Assembly (NCBI RefSeq): GCF_014084125.1
Contig: NZ_CP048405.1
Location: forward strand, 2,418,001 to 2,482,000
Direction of reading: 5' to 3'
DNA from: Streptacidiphilus sp. PB12-B1b
GTDB taxonomy: Bacteria; Actinomycetota; Actinomycetes; Streptomycetales; Streptomycetaceae
Length of the DNA: 64,000 nt
Part shown: piece after piece, positions 1-8,292 of the stretch
How the letters are laid out: each line of letters starts with the position of its first letter
Position numbering within the stretch: the first letter of the stretch is position 1
Translations under genes and position numbers: made by a program
The notes under the pieces: model-generated
The model's input: the letters and a program-made list of their open reading frames with translations, nothing else
Told to the model about the DNA's origin: nothing
Databases searched by the model: none

Positions 1-87
1 GTCCAGGCGCAGTCGGTGCTGCCGTTCGTCGCCGGGACGTGGATCACCACCGGTGTCACCAGTCCGAAGGAGGCGTGGCTGCCGTGA
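1..87 (+). CDS. C-terminal tail of a truncated protein, probably Tad pilus-associated
   Basis: Only the last 28 codons are in the window; the frame is open from base 1 and stops at TGA 85-87. The tail (ending PKEAWLP) carries no recognisable domain. The next gene begins at GTG 84, so the two share a GTGA overlap and are translationally coupled. The two downstream genes are TadE/TadG-like, so this is probably another TadE-family pseudopilin or assembly protein. That assignment rests on position alone. Confidence 0.55.
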   Translation, partial: VQAQSVLPFVAGTWITTGVTSPKEAWLP

Positions 88-515
88 GGGTGGGAGCCGG
101 CGGTGCCGGGCGCAGCGAAACGGAGCGGGGATCGGTGGCCATCGAGGCGGCGATGCTCGTCCCGGTGTTCATCGTGCTCATCGCGCTGGTCGTGGCCGCC
201 GGGCGGGTCCGCACGGTGGACGGCGCGGTGGCCGAGGCGACGCGCGACGCCGCCCGGGCGGCCTCGCTGGTCGCCCCGGCCGACGCCGTCGCCGCCGGAC
301 AGCGCGCGGGCGCGGCGACGCTCAGCAACCAGGGGCTGACCTGCCAGGTCTCCGTCGTCCCGCACCTGAACGCGGCCCCGGGGCAGGTCGGCACCGTGCA
401 GGCGACGATCCTCTGTGAGGTCCCGGTGTCCGACCTGCTGTGGAGCGGACTGACCGGCCACGTGCCGGTCAAGGACACCTTCACCTCCGTCGTCGACAGC
501 TACCGGTCCAACTGA
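84..515 (+). CDS. TadE-like pilus assembly protein
   Basis: 143-residue protein of the TadE family, minor pseudopilin-like proteins of Tad/Flp pili. The N-terminus has the family pattern: a short positively charged leader, then ERGSVAIEAAM with a conserved Glu (about residue 21) just before a membrane helix (about 19-40), followed by a small extracellular domain with two Cys that could form a disulfide. The GTG start at 84 is chosen over an in-frame ATG at 39 because it gives a GTGA overlap with the upstream stop and removes residues that overlap the preceding gene. It lies in one operon with the TadG-like and LysM-BTAD genes downstream. Confidence 0.8.
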   Translation: MRVGAGGAGRSETERGSVAIEAAMLVPVFIVLIALVVAAGRVRTVDGAVAEATRDAARAASLVAPADAVAAGQRAGAATLSNQGLTCQVSVVPHLNAAPGQVGTVQATILCEVPVSDLLWSGLTGHVPVKDTFTSVVDSYRSN

Positions 516-554
516 TTGACCGTCACCATGTTTACCAGGAGGGGGAACAGGGGG

Positions 555-1052
555 ATGCGACATGAGTGCCGGGCGGTGGGCGCGCTCCGCCGCCGGGTCG
601 CCCACGGCGACGGGCAGCGCGGTGCGCTGTCCTTGTTCGTCGCGGTCATCTTCACCGGGATGGTGCTGGTGATCGGCCTCATCCTCGACGCCGGCGGACG
701 CCTGGACGCCGGTGTCAACGCCGACGAGTACGCCAGCGAGGCCGCCCGCGCAGGAATCCAGCGGATCGACACCGCTGACGCCGTCAGCGGCAAGGCCATC
801 AAGGTCGACTGCGACAAGGCCACCGGCGCGCCCGCCGCCGTCAGCGCCTACTTCGCCGACCTGCGGCAGAGCGGCGTCACCATGACCGGCACGGTCTCCG
901 GCTGCACCGCCACCACCGTCGCCGTCACCGTCAAGACCACGTACAGCACCAAACTGCTCTCGATCATCGGCATCGACAGCTTCCCGATCTCCGCCTCCGG
1001 GACGGCCACGCTCGTCACCGGCCAGCAGCAGCCCACCTCGGAGCAGCCATGA
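555..1052 (+). CDS. TadG-like / Flp pilus-assembly membrane protein
   Basis: 165-residue protein with one N-terminal membrane helix (about residues 26-46) in the context QRGALSLFVAVI, typical of TadE/TadG-like proteins that insert a pseudopilin-type helix. The rest is a small exported domain with two Cys (residues in VDCDK and VSGCTA) that may pair. ATG 555 is chosen because an AGGAGG sits at 537-542; a TTG at 516 and an ATG at 528 are upstream in-frame alternatives. It overlaps the next gene by ATGA (1049-1052). Probable role: minor component or assembly factor of the Tad pilus; the exact function is inferred from family and position. Confidence 0.75.
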   Translation: MRHECRAVGALRRRVAHGDGQRGALSLFVAVIFTGMVLVIGLILDAGGRLDAGVNADEYASEAARAGIQRIDTADAVSGKAIKVDCDKATGAPAAVSAYFADLRQSGVTMTGTVSGCTATTVAVTVKTTYSTKLLSIIGIDSFPISASGTATLVTGQQQPTSEQP

Positions 1053-4000
1053 CCAAGACCAGGGCCGCCGCCGCCCCGCACCCACACCCGCTCCCACGCC
1101 GCAGACGAGGTCTGCCGGCCACCCTCCTGCGCGCCGCCTTCAGCCTGCTGCTGCTCGCCCTGCTGCTGGTCGCCCTGCCCGCCGGGCTGCTCTACGGCAC
1201 CTTCACCCTGGCCGGAAGCAACCCGCTGCCGGTGCACGAGAGCATCCCGGCCCTGCTCACCAGCCCGGACCAGGGGGGACTGTTCGCCTGGGCGCTGGTC
1301 GCCGTCGGCTGGACCGCCTGGGGCTGCTTCGCCGTCAGCGTCGTCGTGGAGATCCCGGCGCAGTTGCGCGGGCGCATGCCGCGCCGGCTCCCGGCGATGG
1401 GCTGGTCGCAGCGGACCGCAGCGGGACTGATCGGCGCGATCTTCGCCCTGCTCCCGGCCACCGGCGCGTTCGCCGCCACCGCCGTCCCGGCCACCGCCGC
1501 GCCCACGGTCGCCACCGCCCCCGCGCGGACCGACCCGACGGCGGTGGCCCATTCGTCTGAGCAGCAGTCAGTTTTGGTTTCTGGTAGGAGCTCCGGCGAG
1601 CAGACGTACACGGTGAAGGCCACCCGGCCGGCCGAGTCGCTGTGGTCCATCGCAGAGACGCACCTGGGCAGCGGCGAGCGCTGGAAGGACATCGCCCGGC
1701 TCAACGAGGGCCGGACGATGGACGCCCAAGGCCGGGTGTTCCACGCCGAAGGCACCATCCAGCCGGGCTGGAACCTCCTCATGCCCAGCGACAGCCCCAC
1801 AACCACCCACCCGGCAACGGCCGTTCGCACCGCCGTCTCCCCCCACGCCACCACACCGCCCCCGGCCGTGGCCCCGCACGCCGCCGTGGTCCCGCAAGTC
1901 GCCGAGCCGCACACCGTCACCGCCCCGCACGCCGCCGAGCCGCACGCCGCCGCAGCACCCCTCGCCGCGCCGCGCCCCGCCGCGCGCAGCGCCGGTGAGG
2001 TCACCGTCCACCCGGGCGACTCGCTCAGCGCGATCGCCGAGGAGTACCACGTCCCCGGCGGCTGGCCCGCGCTGTACGACGCCAACCGTGCCCGTATCGG
2101 CGCGGACCCGGATCTGATCCACCCGGGCGAGCAGCTCGCCCTCCCGCCCGGCGCCGGCGGCGCGCCGGTCACCACGCCCGCGCCGCCCGCCGAGGGCGGC
2201 AGCGGCAGCGCCACCCCGCCGGCCGCCACCGCCCCGCCCGAGACGCACCCCTCGGCCGCCCCGTCCGCGCCCGCCTCCGAGGCCGCGCCCACGCCCGCGC
2301 CCACCGACCGCGCGGGCGGTGGGCCCTCCGCCCCGGCGTCCGCGCCCGCCACCGAACCGGCGGGTGTCTCCGGCGCCCGGCCGCCGACCGACACCGGCAC
2401 CGTGCACGCCGCGCCGACCGCGTCGTCCGGGCACCAGGACAGCGGCGACGACGATCTGATCCTGCTCCCCGCCCTCGGCGTGGGCGGCCTGCTCGCGGCC
2501 GGCCTGCTCGGCGTCCTGCGCCGCAACCGCATCCTCCAGCAGCGCCGCCGCCCGCCCCGGCGGCGCATCCCCATGCCGACCATGGAGGAGCAGCAGTACG
2601 AGACGTACCTGCGCGCCATGGCCGACCCCTCCGGCCTCGACCTGCTCGACCGGACGCTGCGCACCCTGGCCCTGACCTGCCTGACCCACGGCGGCCAACT
2701 GCCCGCCCTGGCCGCCGTCGCGCTGCGCCCCGGCGGCACCGTCGACCTGTACCTGATCGACCCCAGCCCGACCCCGGCCCTCGCGCCGTTCACCGCCTCG
2801 CCCAACGGGCGCATGTGGCGCTGCCGCACCGGCGAGGCCGAACTGCTCTCCGCCGCGCAGGCCGCCGACATCCCCGCCCCCTACCCGGCACTGGTGACGC
2901 TCGGCCGCACCCCGGACGACGTCCAGGTCCTCGCCGACCTGGAGACCGTGCGCCATCTGCACCTGGACGGCACCCCGGAGGAGGTCGCCGCCGTCACCCG
3001 CGCCCTGGTCGCCGAACTCGCCGCCAGTCCCATCGCCGACCACCTGCGGCTGATCGTCCTCGGCAGCGCCTCCCCGCTGGTCGGCCGGCTGGGCGTGGAC
3101 CGCATCCGCACCCGCGAGCAGCCCGAACAGGCCCTGGCCGACCTGATTGCCCACCGGGAATCCCTGGACCAGGCTTTGACGGAGTGTCAGGTACCGCACC
3201 CGAGGGCGGCGCGCTCCCAGGGCGTGGCCACCGACACCTGGGTGTCGGTGCTGCTCTGCACCGACCAGGTGCTGAACCAGGACCAGTTGGACGAACTCGG
3301 CTGGGTCCTCGCCGGACGCGAACACCGCTGCATCGCGGCGGTCACCCCGGCCACCCAGGGCGCGGGCTGGCACCTGGACGCCCGGCCCGGGCACTACCGC
3401 ATCGCCAGCAACCTGCCGTTCGCGGTGGAGTTGCAGCGCATGAGCGAAACCGACTTCGCCTCCGCCCTGAGCGTCCTCGCCACCAGCGAACTGCCCCCGG
3501 ACGTCCTGCCCCCGGAGTGGACCGGCCACGGCTTCGAGGAGGAGACCCCCAGTGCGCCCGACGCCGCCGACCCGGGCGACCCCGCCGGTCACGGCGACGG
3601 CAGCGGCGACCTGCTGGACGCCGACCTGCGCGACCCGGACCTGCGCGACCCGGACGTCCGCGACCCGGACCTGCGCGACCCGCTCGGCGATCCGGGTGTC
3701 ACCGCCCCGGAGGCGGACCCCTTCTACATCCCGGTCCTGGCCGCCAACGCCCAGTCCACGGCGGGCGCGGACCCCTCCTCGATCACCGCCGTCCCACTGA
3801 TCGGCCAGGACGCCCCCGGCGCGCCCGCGCCGCTGTACCCGCCGCCGCCGACGATCCCCACGCCGCCCCCACCGCCGATCCGGCGCGTCGATCCGCGCGT
3901 CATGCCGCTGAACGCCCTCACCCAGGGCTACGACATCAGTGCCCCGGCGCCCGCACCCCGCAGCGGCCCGCCCTCGGCGGCGGGCCCGCGCGTCCTGCTC

Positions 4001-4738
4001 CTCGGGCAGGTCCGGGTGATCGCCACCAACGGCACCGCCGACCCCTCCCGGATCAGCCAACTCACGGCTCTGGCAGCACTGCTGACGCTCCGTCCGGATC
4101 CGGATCCGCATGACGTCGACGCCGTGCTCGCACCCAGCCCGTTCTACGTCGCGCTGCCGGGCGGCAACACCAGCCAGGGTTCGCTGCGCAGCCGCGCCTC
4201 CGCCTTCAGCAAACTGCGGGACTGGCTCGGCCAGGCCCCCGACGGCATGCTGTGCCTGCCGCCCGCGGGCTGGCGGCTGCACCCGGCCGTCACCAGTGAC
4301 TGGGCCGACTTCCAGGAGCTGTACCGGCAGGGCATGCACCGGCGCACCCCCGCCGCCGACGCCGCCCTGCGCCGCGCGCTGGACCTGGTCCGGGGGCGTC
4401 CCTTCGACGCCGCCTACGGGCTGTACCCGTGGGCGGAGCCGTACCGGCAGGACATGATCTCGGCGATCATCGACGCCTCGCACGAACTCGCCAAGCGCCG
4501 ACTGGCCGGCGGCGACTACTCCGGCTGCGAGGCCGCGCTGCACAGCGGGCTGGGAGCCGTCCCGGAGGCGGAGATCCTGCACCGGGGGCTGATGGTGCTC
4601 TATGCGACCACCGGCCAGCGGGACCACCTGGCCGCCACCATCAACCAGCTCGCCCAGGTCAACGCCTCGCTCGGGTGCGACTTCTCCCCGGAGACGCTGG
4701 CCCTGATCGGCGACCTGACCGCCCACCCGACCCGCTGA
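1049..4738 (+). CDS. Membrane-anchored LysM protein with C-terminal BTAD (SARP-like) domain
   Basis: Very long protein (1229 aa). In order: three N-terminal hydrophobic segments (about 22-52, 75-102, 123-146); a first LysM-like domain (about 187-246); a Pro/Ala-rich linker; a second LysM (about 318-367, VTVHPGDSLSAIAEEY); a further Pro/Ala linker; a membrane helix (about 470-492) followed by an Arg-rich stop-transfer; a globular region (about 520-830); an Asp-rich repeat; and a C-terminal bacterial transcriptional activator (BTAD) domain (about 1080-1225). Such proteins end Tad-pilus operons in streptomycetes. Two LysMs outside and a BTAD inside would link peptidoglycan to the cytoplasm, but sensing is inference. 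It starts in an ATGA overlap. A short stretch at 1550-1588 has atypical A/T-ending codons. Confidence 0.85.
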   Translation: MTKTRAAAAPHPHPLPRRRRGLPATLLRAAFSLLLLALLLVALPAGLLYGTFTLAGSNPLPVHESIPALLTSPDQGGLFAWALVAVGWTAWGCFAVSVVVEIPAQLRGRMPRRLPAMGWSQRTAAGLIGAIFALLPATGAFAATAVPATAAPTVATAPARTDPTAVAHSSEQQSVLVSGRSSGEQTYTVKATRPAESLWSIAETHLGSGERWKDIARLNEGRTMDAQGRVFHAEGTIQPGWNLLMPSDSPTTTHPATAVRTAVSPHATTPPPAVAPHAAVVPQVAEPHTVTAPHAAEPHAAAAPLAAPRPAARSAGEVTVHPGDSLSAIAEEYHVPGGWPALYDANRARIGADPDLIHPGEQLALPPGAGGAPVTTPAPPAEGGSGSATPPAATAPPETHPSAAPSAPASEAAPTPAPTDRAGGGPSAPASAPATEPAGVSGARPPTDTGTVHAAPTASSGHQDSGDDDLILLPALGVGGLLAAGLLGVLRRNRILQQRRRPPRRRIPMPTMEEQQYETYLRAMADPSGLDLLDRTLRTLALTCLTHGGQLPALAAVALRPGGTVDLYLIDPSPTPALAPFTASPNGRMWRCRTGEAELLSAAQAADIPAPYPALVTLGRTPDDVQVLADLETVRHLHLDGTPEEVAAVTRALVAELAASPIADHLRLIVLGSASPLVGRLGVDRIRTREQPEQALADLIAHRESLDQALTECQVPHPRAARSQGVATDTWVSVLLCTDQVLNQDQLDELGWVLAGREHRCIAAVTPATQGAGWHLDARPGHYRIASNLPFAVELQRMSETDFASALSVLATSELPPDVLPPEWTGHGFEEETPSAPDAADPGDPAGHGDGSGDLLDADLRDPDLRDPDVRDPDLRDPLGDPGVTAPEADPFYIPVLAANAQSTAGADPSSITAVPLIGQDAPGAPAPLYPPPPTIPTPPPPPIRRVDPRVMPLNALTQGYDISAPAPAPRSGPPSAAGPRVLLLGQVRVIATNGTADPSRISQLTALAALLTLRPDPDPHDVDAVLAPSPFYVALPGGNTSQGSLRSRASAFSKLRDWLGQAPDGMLCLPPAGWRLHPAVTSDWADFQELYRQGMHRRTPAADAALRRALDLVRGRPFDAAYGLYPWAEPYRQDMISAIIDASHELAKRRLAGGDYSGCEAALHSGLGAVPEAEILHRGLMVLYATTGQRDHLAATINQLAQVNASLGCDFSPETLALIGDLTAHPTR
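3623..3682 (+). repeat. Four tandem 15-bp units encoding a DLRDP repeat
   Basis: Four head-to-tail copies of GACCTGCGCGACCCG (third copy differs at two bases) inside the LysM-BTAD gene, encoding DLRDP-DLRDP-DVRDP-DLRDP. The unit is a multiple of three, so copy-number change would lengthen or shorten an acidic linker without breaking the frame. Confidence 0.9.
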
Positions 4739-4774
4739 ACCCGCACGCCACCGCCCCCTGAAAGGAGCCGTGCC

Positions 4775-6004
4775 ATGGCAACCAACCAAGGACGTCACCG
4801 CCGACCCGCCGCCCCGACCGGCGGAGTCACCCTCGCCAAGGCGGCGGGAGTGACCGCCGTCGGCGCGGCCCTGCCCGTCCTCACGGCGGGCGCCGGATAC
4901 GCGGCCGCCCCCGGCGTCTGGGGAAAGGTCGCCGCCTGCGAGTCCGGCGGCAACTGGTCGGCCGACACCGGAAACGGCTACTTCGGCGGCCTGCAGTTCT
5001 CCGCCTCCACCTGGAGTGCCTACGGCGGCGACGCCTACGCGCCGACCGCCGACCGGGCCTCCGAGGCCGAGCAGATCGGCATCGCCCAGCGCGTCCTGCG
5101 CGAACAGGGGCCGGGGGCGTGGCCGGTGTGCTCGGTCCGCGCGGGCCTCACCCGTACCGACGGCGCCGGCGGCGCGGCCCCCGCGCCCGCCGAGACCGTC
5201 AAGCTGGACGACAGCGTCAAGCCCGCCAAGCCCGCACCCAAGCCCGCCAAGTCCGCGCCCAAGTCCGCGCCCGAGTCCGCCAAGAGCGCCAAGCCGACCG
5301 CAACCACCGCCGCCAAAGCCACCGCCACCCGGCACCACACCGTCCGCTCAGGCGACACGCTGTCCGGCATCGCCCAGGAACTCGGCGTCCCCGGCGGCTG
5401 GCAGCCGCTGTATGCGCAGAACCGGGCCGTGGTCGGCGGCGACCCGGACCTGATCCACCCCGGCCAGCACCTCAGTTGGTCCCCGGCCATCGGCAGCAGC
5501 GCCACCGCGCACACCCTGGCCGCCGTGGTGAAGCCGCCGACCGGGCTGCCCGGTTTCGGGCGCAGCATCATCCACCACCACACCGCCGCCGACAGCGCCT
5601 ACACCGCGCCGATCAGCGGGCATGTGGAGATATCCGAGCCGTACGGGGTGCCCGGGCCGTGGATCGCCGGTCACCACACCGGCGTGGACCTGGCCGTGCC
5701 GGTCGGTACGCCGGTGCACGCGGTCGCGGCGGGCACGGTGGTCTTCGCGCGCTGGGGCGGGGACTACGGCAACCTGGTCAAGATCCGCCACGCGGACGGC
5801 GACTACAGCCTGTACGCGCACCTGTCGGTCTTCGACGTGCGCCTGGGCGACACCGTCGCCGCCGGGACGACCATCGGGCGCTCGGGCGCCACCGGCAACG
5901 TCACCGGCCCGCACCTGCACTTCGAGATCGACACCACCGACCGGTACGGCTCCGACGTCAACCCGGTCGGCTGGCTGGCCGAGCACGGGGTGACGCTGGA
6001 CTGA
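4775..6004 (+). CDS. Secreted peptidoglycan hydrolase: Rpf-like transglycosylase + LysM + M23 endopeptidase
   Basis: 409-residue exported cell-wall enzyme. N-terminal signal peptide (about 1-44, cleaved near GYAAA), then a resuscitation-promoting-factor/transglycosylase domain (about 46-122) with the catalytic Glu in AACESGGNW (E56) and GGLQFS; a Lys/Pro/Ala linker; one LysM domain (about 188-236); and an M23 metallopeptidase domain (about 280-405) with HHTGVD (zinc ligands H and D) and HLHFE. It should cut both glycan strands and cross-links. ATG 4775 follows AAAGGAG at good spacing, 36 nt after the LysM-BTAD stop, so it may be cotranscribed with the Tad locus. Confidence 0.9.
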   Translation: MATNQGRHRRPAAPTGGVTLAKAAGVTAVGAALPVLTAGAGYAAAPGVWGKVAACESGGNWSADTGNGYFGGLQFSASTWSAYGGDAYAPTADRASEAEQIGIAQRVLREQGPGAWPVCSVRAGLTRTDGAGGAAPAPAETVKLDDSVKPAKPAPKPAKSAPKSAPESAKSAKPTATTAAKATATRHHTVRSGDTLSGIAQELGVPGGWQPLYAQNRAVVGGDPDLIHPGQHLSWSPAIGSSATAHTLAAVVKPPTGLPGFGRSIIHHHTAADSAYTAPISGHVEISEPYGVPGPWIAGHHTGVDLAVPVGTPVHAVAAGTVVFARWGGDYGNLVKIRHADGDYSLYAHLSVFDVRLGDTVAAGTTIGRSGATGNVTGPHLHFEIDTTDRYGSDVNPVGWLAEHGVTLD

Positions 6005-6041
6005 GGTTGCCGTCCGGCGCGGCGGCCCGTCTCATGGACGT

Positions 6042-6242
6042 ATGAGAGCGTCCGATGACTCAATCCTCGAAGGCGGGGAGTTCGACGGCGAAACGCTCAG
6101 CGCGGTCTTCGGCGTCAGCCTGACGCTGCCCTCCCGGAAGGCGCCCGGGGTGTCCCGGGTCTACCGGGACACGGGCTCCTACAAGGACCACAAGGACAAG
6201 CTGCTGCGCGTCTTCAGCTACCGGGGCGACGACGGCGCCTAG
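6042..6242 (+). CDS. Small hypothetical protein (66 aa)
   Basis: No family recognised. Codons from about residue 10 onward show strong GC in third position, unlike random open frames, which supports coding. The sequence is soluble-looking, with a basic middle (YKDHKDKLLRVFSY) and an acidic C-terminus. No good Shine-Dalgarno precedes ATG 6042, and the first ten codons have lower GC3, so the true start could differ. Confidence 0.5.
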   Translation: MRASDDSILEGGEFDGETLSAVFGVSLTLPSRKAPGVSRVYRDTGSYKDHKDKLLRVFSYRGDDGA

Positions 6243-6277
6243 CGGCCCGGAATCCGGCCCGGCCCCCACCCCGCGCC

Positions 6278-6520
6278 TCAGGCCGTGGTCGTCCCGGAGT
6301 TCTCGTCCAGGATGATCCGGGCCGGTTCCGCCACCTGGGTGGCGCCGCTGTGCACGTGGTACTTCTCCTCCAGCAGCTCCACCTGGGCCCAGGTGGCCAC
6401 GGGCACCTCCCCGTCGACCGCGCGGGCGTCCTGGTCGTAGACCTGGGCCGTCAGCGTGCGGGATCCGGGGTCGGCCGCCGGGCGGACCTCGATGGTGTGG
6501 CCCTCGTACGCAGTGTCCAT
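6278..6520 (-). CDS. Small hypothetical protein (80 aa)
   Basis: Unrecognised 80-residue soluble protein, MDTAYEGHTIEVRP start. Codon bias favours coding. It is convergent with the 66-residue gene (36 nt apart) and divergent from the His-rich membrane peptide. The middle (ATWAQVELLEEKYHVHSGAT) could form a helix. Related short proteins are common as hypotheticals in streptomycetes; no function is proposed. Confidence 0.6.
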   Translation of the reverse strand: MDTAYEGHTIEVRPAADPGSRTLTAQVYDQDARAVDGEVPVATWAQVELLEEKYHVHSGATQVAEPARIILDENSGTTTA

Positions 6521-6680
6521 GCCTCCAGCATCGGTGGCGGCAGCGGAGCCTGCATCCCGGATGCGTACGGCCGGTGAGGCTCAGAAGTGCGTCAAGTCCG
6601 GTGAGGAACGGGGCTCGCCGGGGGAGGCTGACGTCACAGCGGCACGGCGGATCGCCTGCCGTACGGGGGAAGGGGCTGCC

Positions 6681-6944
6681 ATGATGGCGATTGCCGGGTT
6701 TCTGGTCGCTTTTCTGATCGGCGTGGTACTGGCGCAGGTGGGGGTGGTCGACGGCGCGCGGCGGCGCAGAGGCACGGCAGCCTCGCGGCGCGGTCCCGGC
6801 GCGGAACCGCCCGCAGGCGAGGGGACGACAGGGGGAGCGCGCGGGCACCACCACCATCACGACCACCACGACGGCGCGAGTGGGCGGTTCGGTGGCGGGC
6901 ATGAACACTCGGGCGGCGGGTTCGGCGGCGGTCACCACGGCTGA
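6681..6944 (+). CDS. Small membrane protein with His/Gly-rich tail
   Basis: 87-residue protein with one N-terminal membrane helix (about 2-23), an Arg cluster (27-30), then a hydrophilic tail. Residues 56-87 hold eleven His, including a run of five, mixed with Asp and Gly (motifs HHDHHD, GGGHEH, GGGHHG). Such tails bind Ni, Zn or Cu in other proteins; metal binding here is inference. ATG 6681 follows GGGGAAGGGG; longer in-frame starts upstream would run through sequence used by the divergent gene. It stands 39 nt before the SCO6880-like gene and may be cotranscribed. Confidence 0.65.
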   Translation: MMAIAGFLVAFLIGVVLAQVGVVDGARRRRGTAASRRGPGAEPPAGEGTTGGARGHHHHHDHHDGASGRFGGGHEHSGGGFGGGHHG

Positions 6945-6983
6945 ACCGGGCCGCCCCGCACGGCGGCACGGAAGGAGCGGAGT

Positions 6984-8219
6984 ATGGCCATGTCCTCGCG
7001 GCGTGCCTACCGCGCTCTGCTCGCGGCGCCGCGTCGGCCCTGGGAGGCCGACCCGGGCGCGGCGGACGGCCCCGCAACCGGCCCGCAGGCCGAGGGCCCG
7101 ACACCGGCCGACCCCGCCGCGCGGCCCGAACCACCGGCCCGCCCCGGGGCGCAGCCACAGCCGCAGTCCCGGCCGGGCCCCCGGCCGCCGCGCCGCAGCC
7201 ACCGGGCCGACCCGGATGTGGTCCTGGAGGGGCCGCCGCCCGGCGTCGGCCATCTGCGCTGGTACCGGACCAGGGTCCTGGACCGGCCGCTGGCGGTCCT
7301 GCTGCACCCGGAGCGCGGCATGGTCACCGTCGCCCTGGAGCTGCCCCCGGCGTCCGCCGCGCTGCTCGCCGACGTCCGGCCGTACGGTCCGGCGGCGGCC
7401 CCGGCGGCGGGGGCCGAGCAGCCCGGGCCCGCGCTGCGGCGGCTGCTCGACCGGCTGGCCCGCGCGGACGCGCCGCTGTCCCGGTTGCAGCTGCTCAGCA
7501 GCGCCCGCCCGCTCGGGCGGTCCGAACACGCCCACCTGGTCGCCGCCCTGCCGCTGACCCGCACGCTGGCCGCCGAGGCCGCGGCGGTGGACGACCGGCC
7601 CGGCGAGGGGCTGGCGCTGCTGGCCGGCCGGGCCACCCTGGACCTGTGCCGCCACCTCGCCGACTGCGACATATCCATCAGTGGATTTGTCGATACTCCT
7701 GGCCTGGCCGCGCTGATCCGCTCCCGCTACGACCCCGGCCAGGGCGGCGGCCCCCGGATCGCCGAGGGCTCCCCGTGGCCCGCCGAGATCGACGCCACCC
7801 ACCACCGCCACCTGCGCACCAGCAGCGGCACCGGCGCGGCGGTCCAGGCCCAGGGCGGCCCGGCCGGCGGCTGGTACCACGCCACCGCCTGGGTCAAGTC
7901 CTGGCCGCGCGGCGCCGACGGCCTCGACCTGACCGCACCGCTGCGGCTGCCGCGCCTGCCGCTGCCGCGCGCCGTGGCGGTGGTCGTCGGCTGCGCGGCG
8001 GGCCAGGAGCCCACGGCGGCCGGGTACGTCACGGTCAGCGCCCGCACCCCGGCCGAGCTGCAGTCGGCCCGTGAGGAGCTGCGCCGGGCGCTGCCCGCCG
8101 ACGCCCCGCTGCAACTGGAGTGGACCGACCGCGAGCACCACCTCGCCTTCACCCACACCCTGCCGCTGGCCACCGGCCTGGCCCCGGCCCCGCCGTCCGG
8201 CCCGGCCGGCCACTTCTGA
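6984..8219 (+). CDS. SCO6880-like protein (conjugation/secretion-associated family)
   Basis: 411 residues. The first 80 are Pro/Ala-rich and low complexity. The core resembles the actinobacterial SCO6880 family, usually found beside PrgI-like and TraC/VirB4-like ATPases: a DP-containing AYDP-type turn (RSRYDPGQ), AWP/W-rich middle (WYHATAWVKSWPRG), GYVTVSARTPAEL, and a C-terminal HLAFTHTLPLATGL. It lacks the N-terminal membrane segments common in that family, and no partner ATPase is nearby. ATG 6984 has GGAAGGAG upstream. A run of A/T-ending codons at 7671-7700 is unusual. Assignment from pattern memory; moderate. Confidence 0.55.
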   Translation: MAMSSRRAYRALLAAPRRPWEADPGAADGPATGPQAEGPTPADPAARPEPPARPGAQPQPQSRPGPRPPRRSHRADPDVVLEGPPPGVGHLRWYRTRVLDRPLAVLLHPERGMVTVALELPPASAALLADVRPYGPAAAPAAGAEQPGPALRRLLDRLARADAPLSRLQLLSSARPLGRSEHAHLVAALPLTRTLAAEAAAVDDRPGEGLALLAGRATLDLCRHLADCDISISGFVDTPGLAALIRSRYDPGQGGGPRIAEGSPWPAEIDATHHRHLRTSSGTGAAVQAQGGPAGGWYHATAWVKSWPRGADGLDLTAPLRLPRLPLPRAVAVVVGCAAGQEPTAAGYVTVSARTPAELQSAREELRRALPADAPLQLEWTDREHHLAFTHTLPLATGLAPAPPSGPAGHF

Positions 8220-8292
8220 CGCCCGCACTGCCGTTGCGCCGGGCCCCCGGCGGCGACAGTATCGAGTGAGGCAGACACCGGAGGTGACGCCG

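Noticed and set aside
39..83. Longer start for the TadE gene at ATG 39
   Set aside because: It overlaps the end of the preceding gene by 49 bp and adds a non-family N-terminus; GTG 84 gives a 4-bp overlap.
3623..3682. Mobile or structural DNA repeat
   Set aside because: It is an in-frame peptide repeat inside a gene; explained by linker expansion.
1568..5338. A 1256-codon minus-strand open frame
   Set aside because: Antisense to the LysM-BTAD and Rpf genes, with repetitive Gly/Arg composition and no domain.
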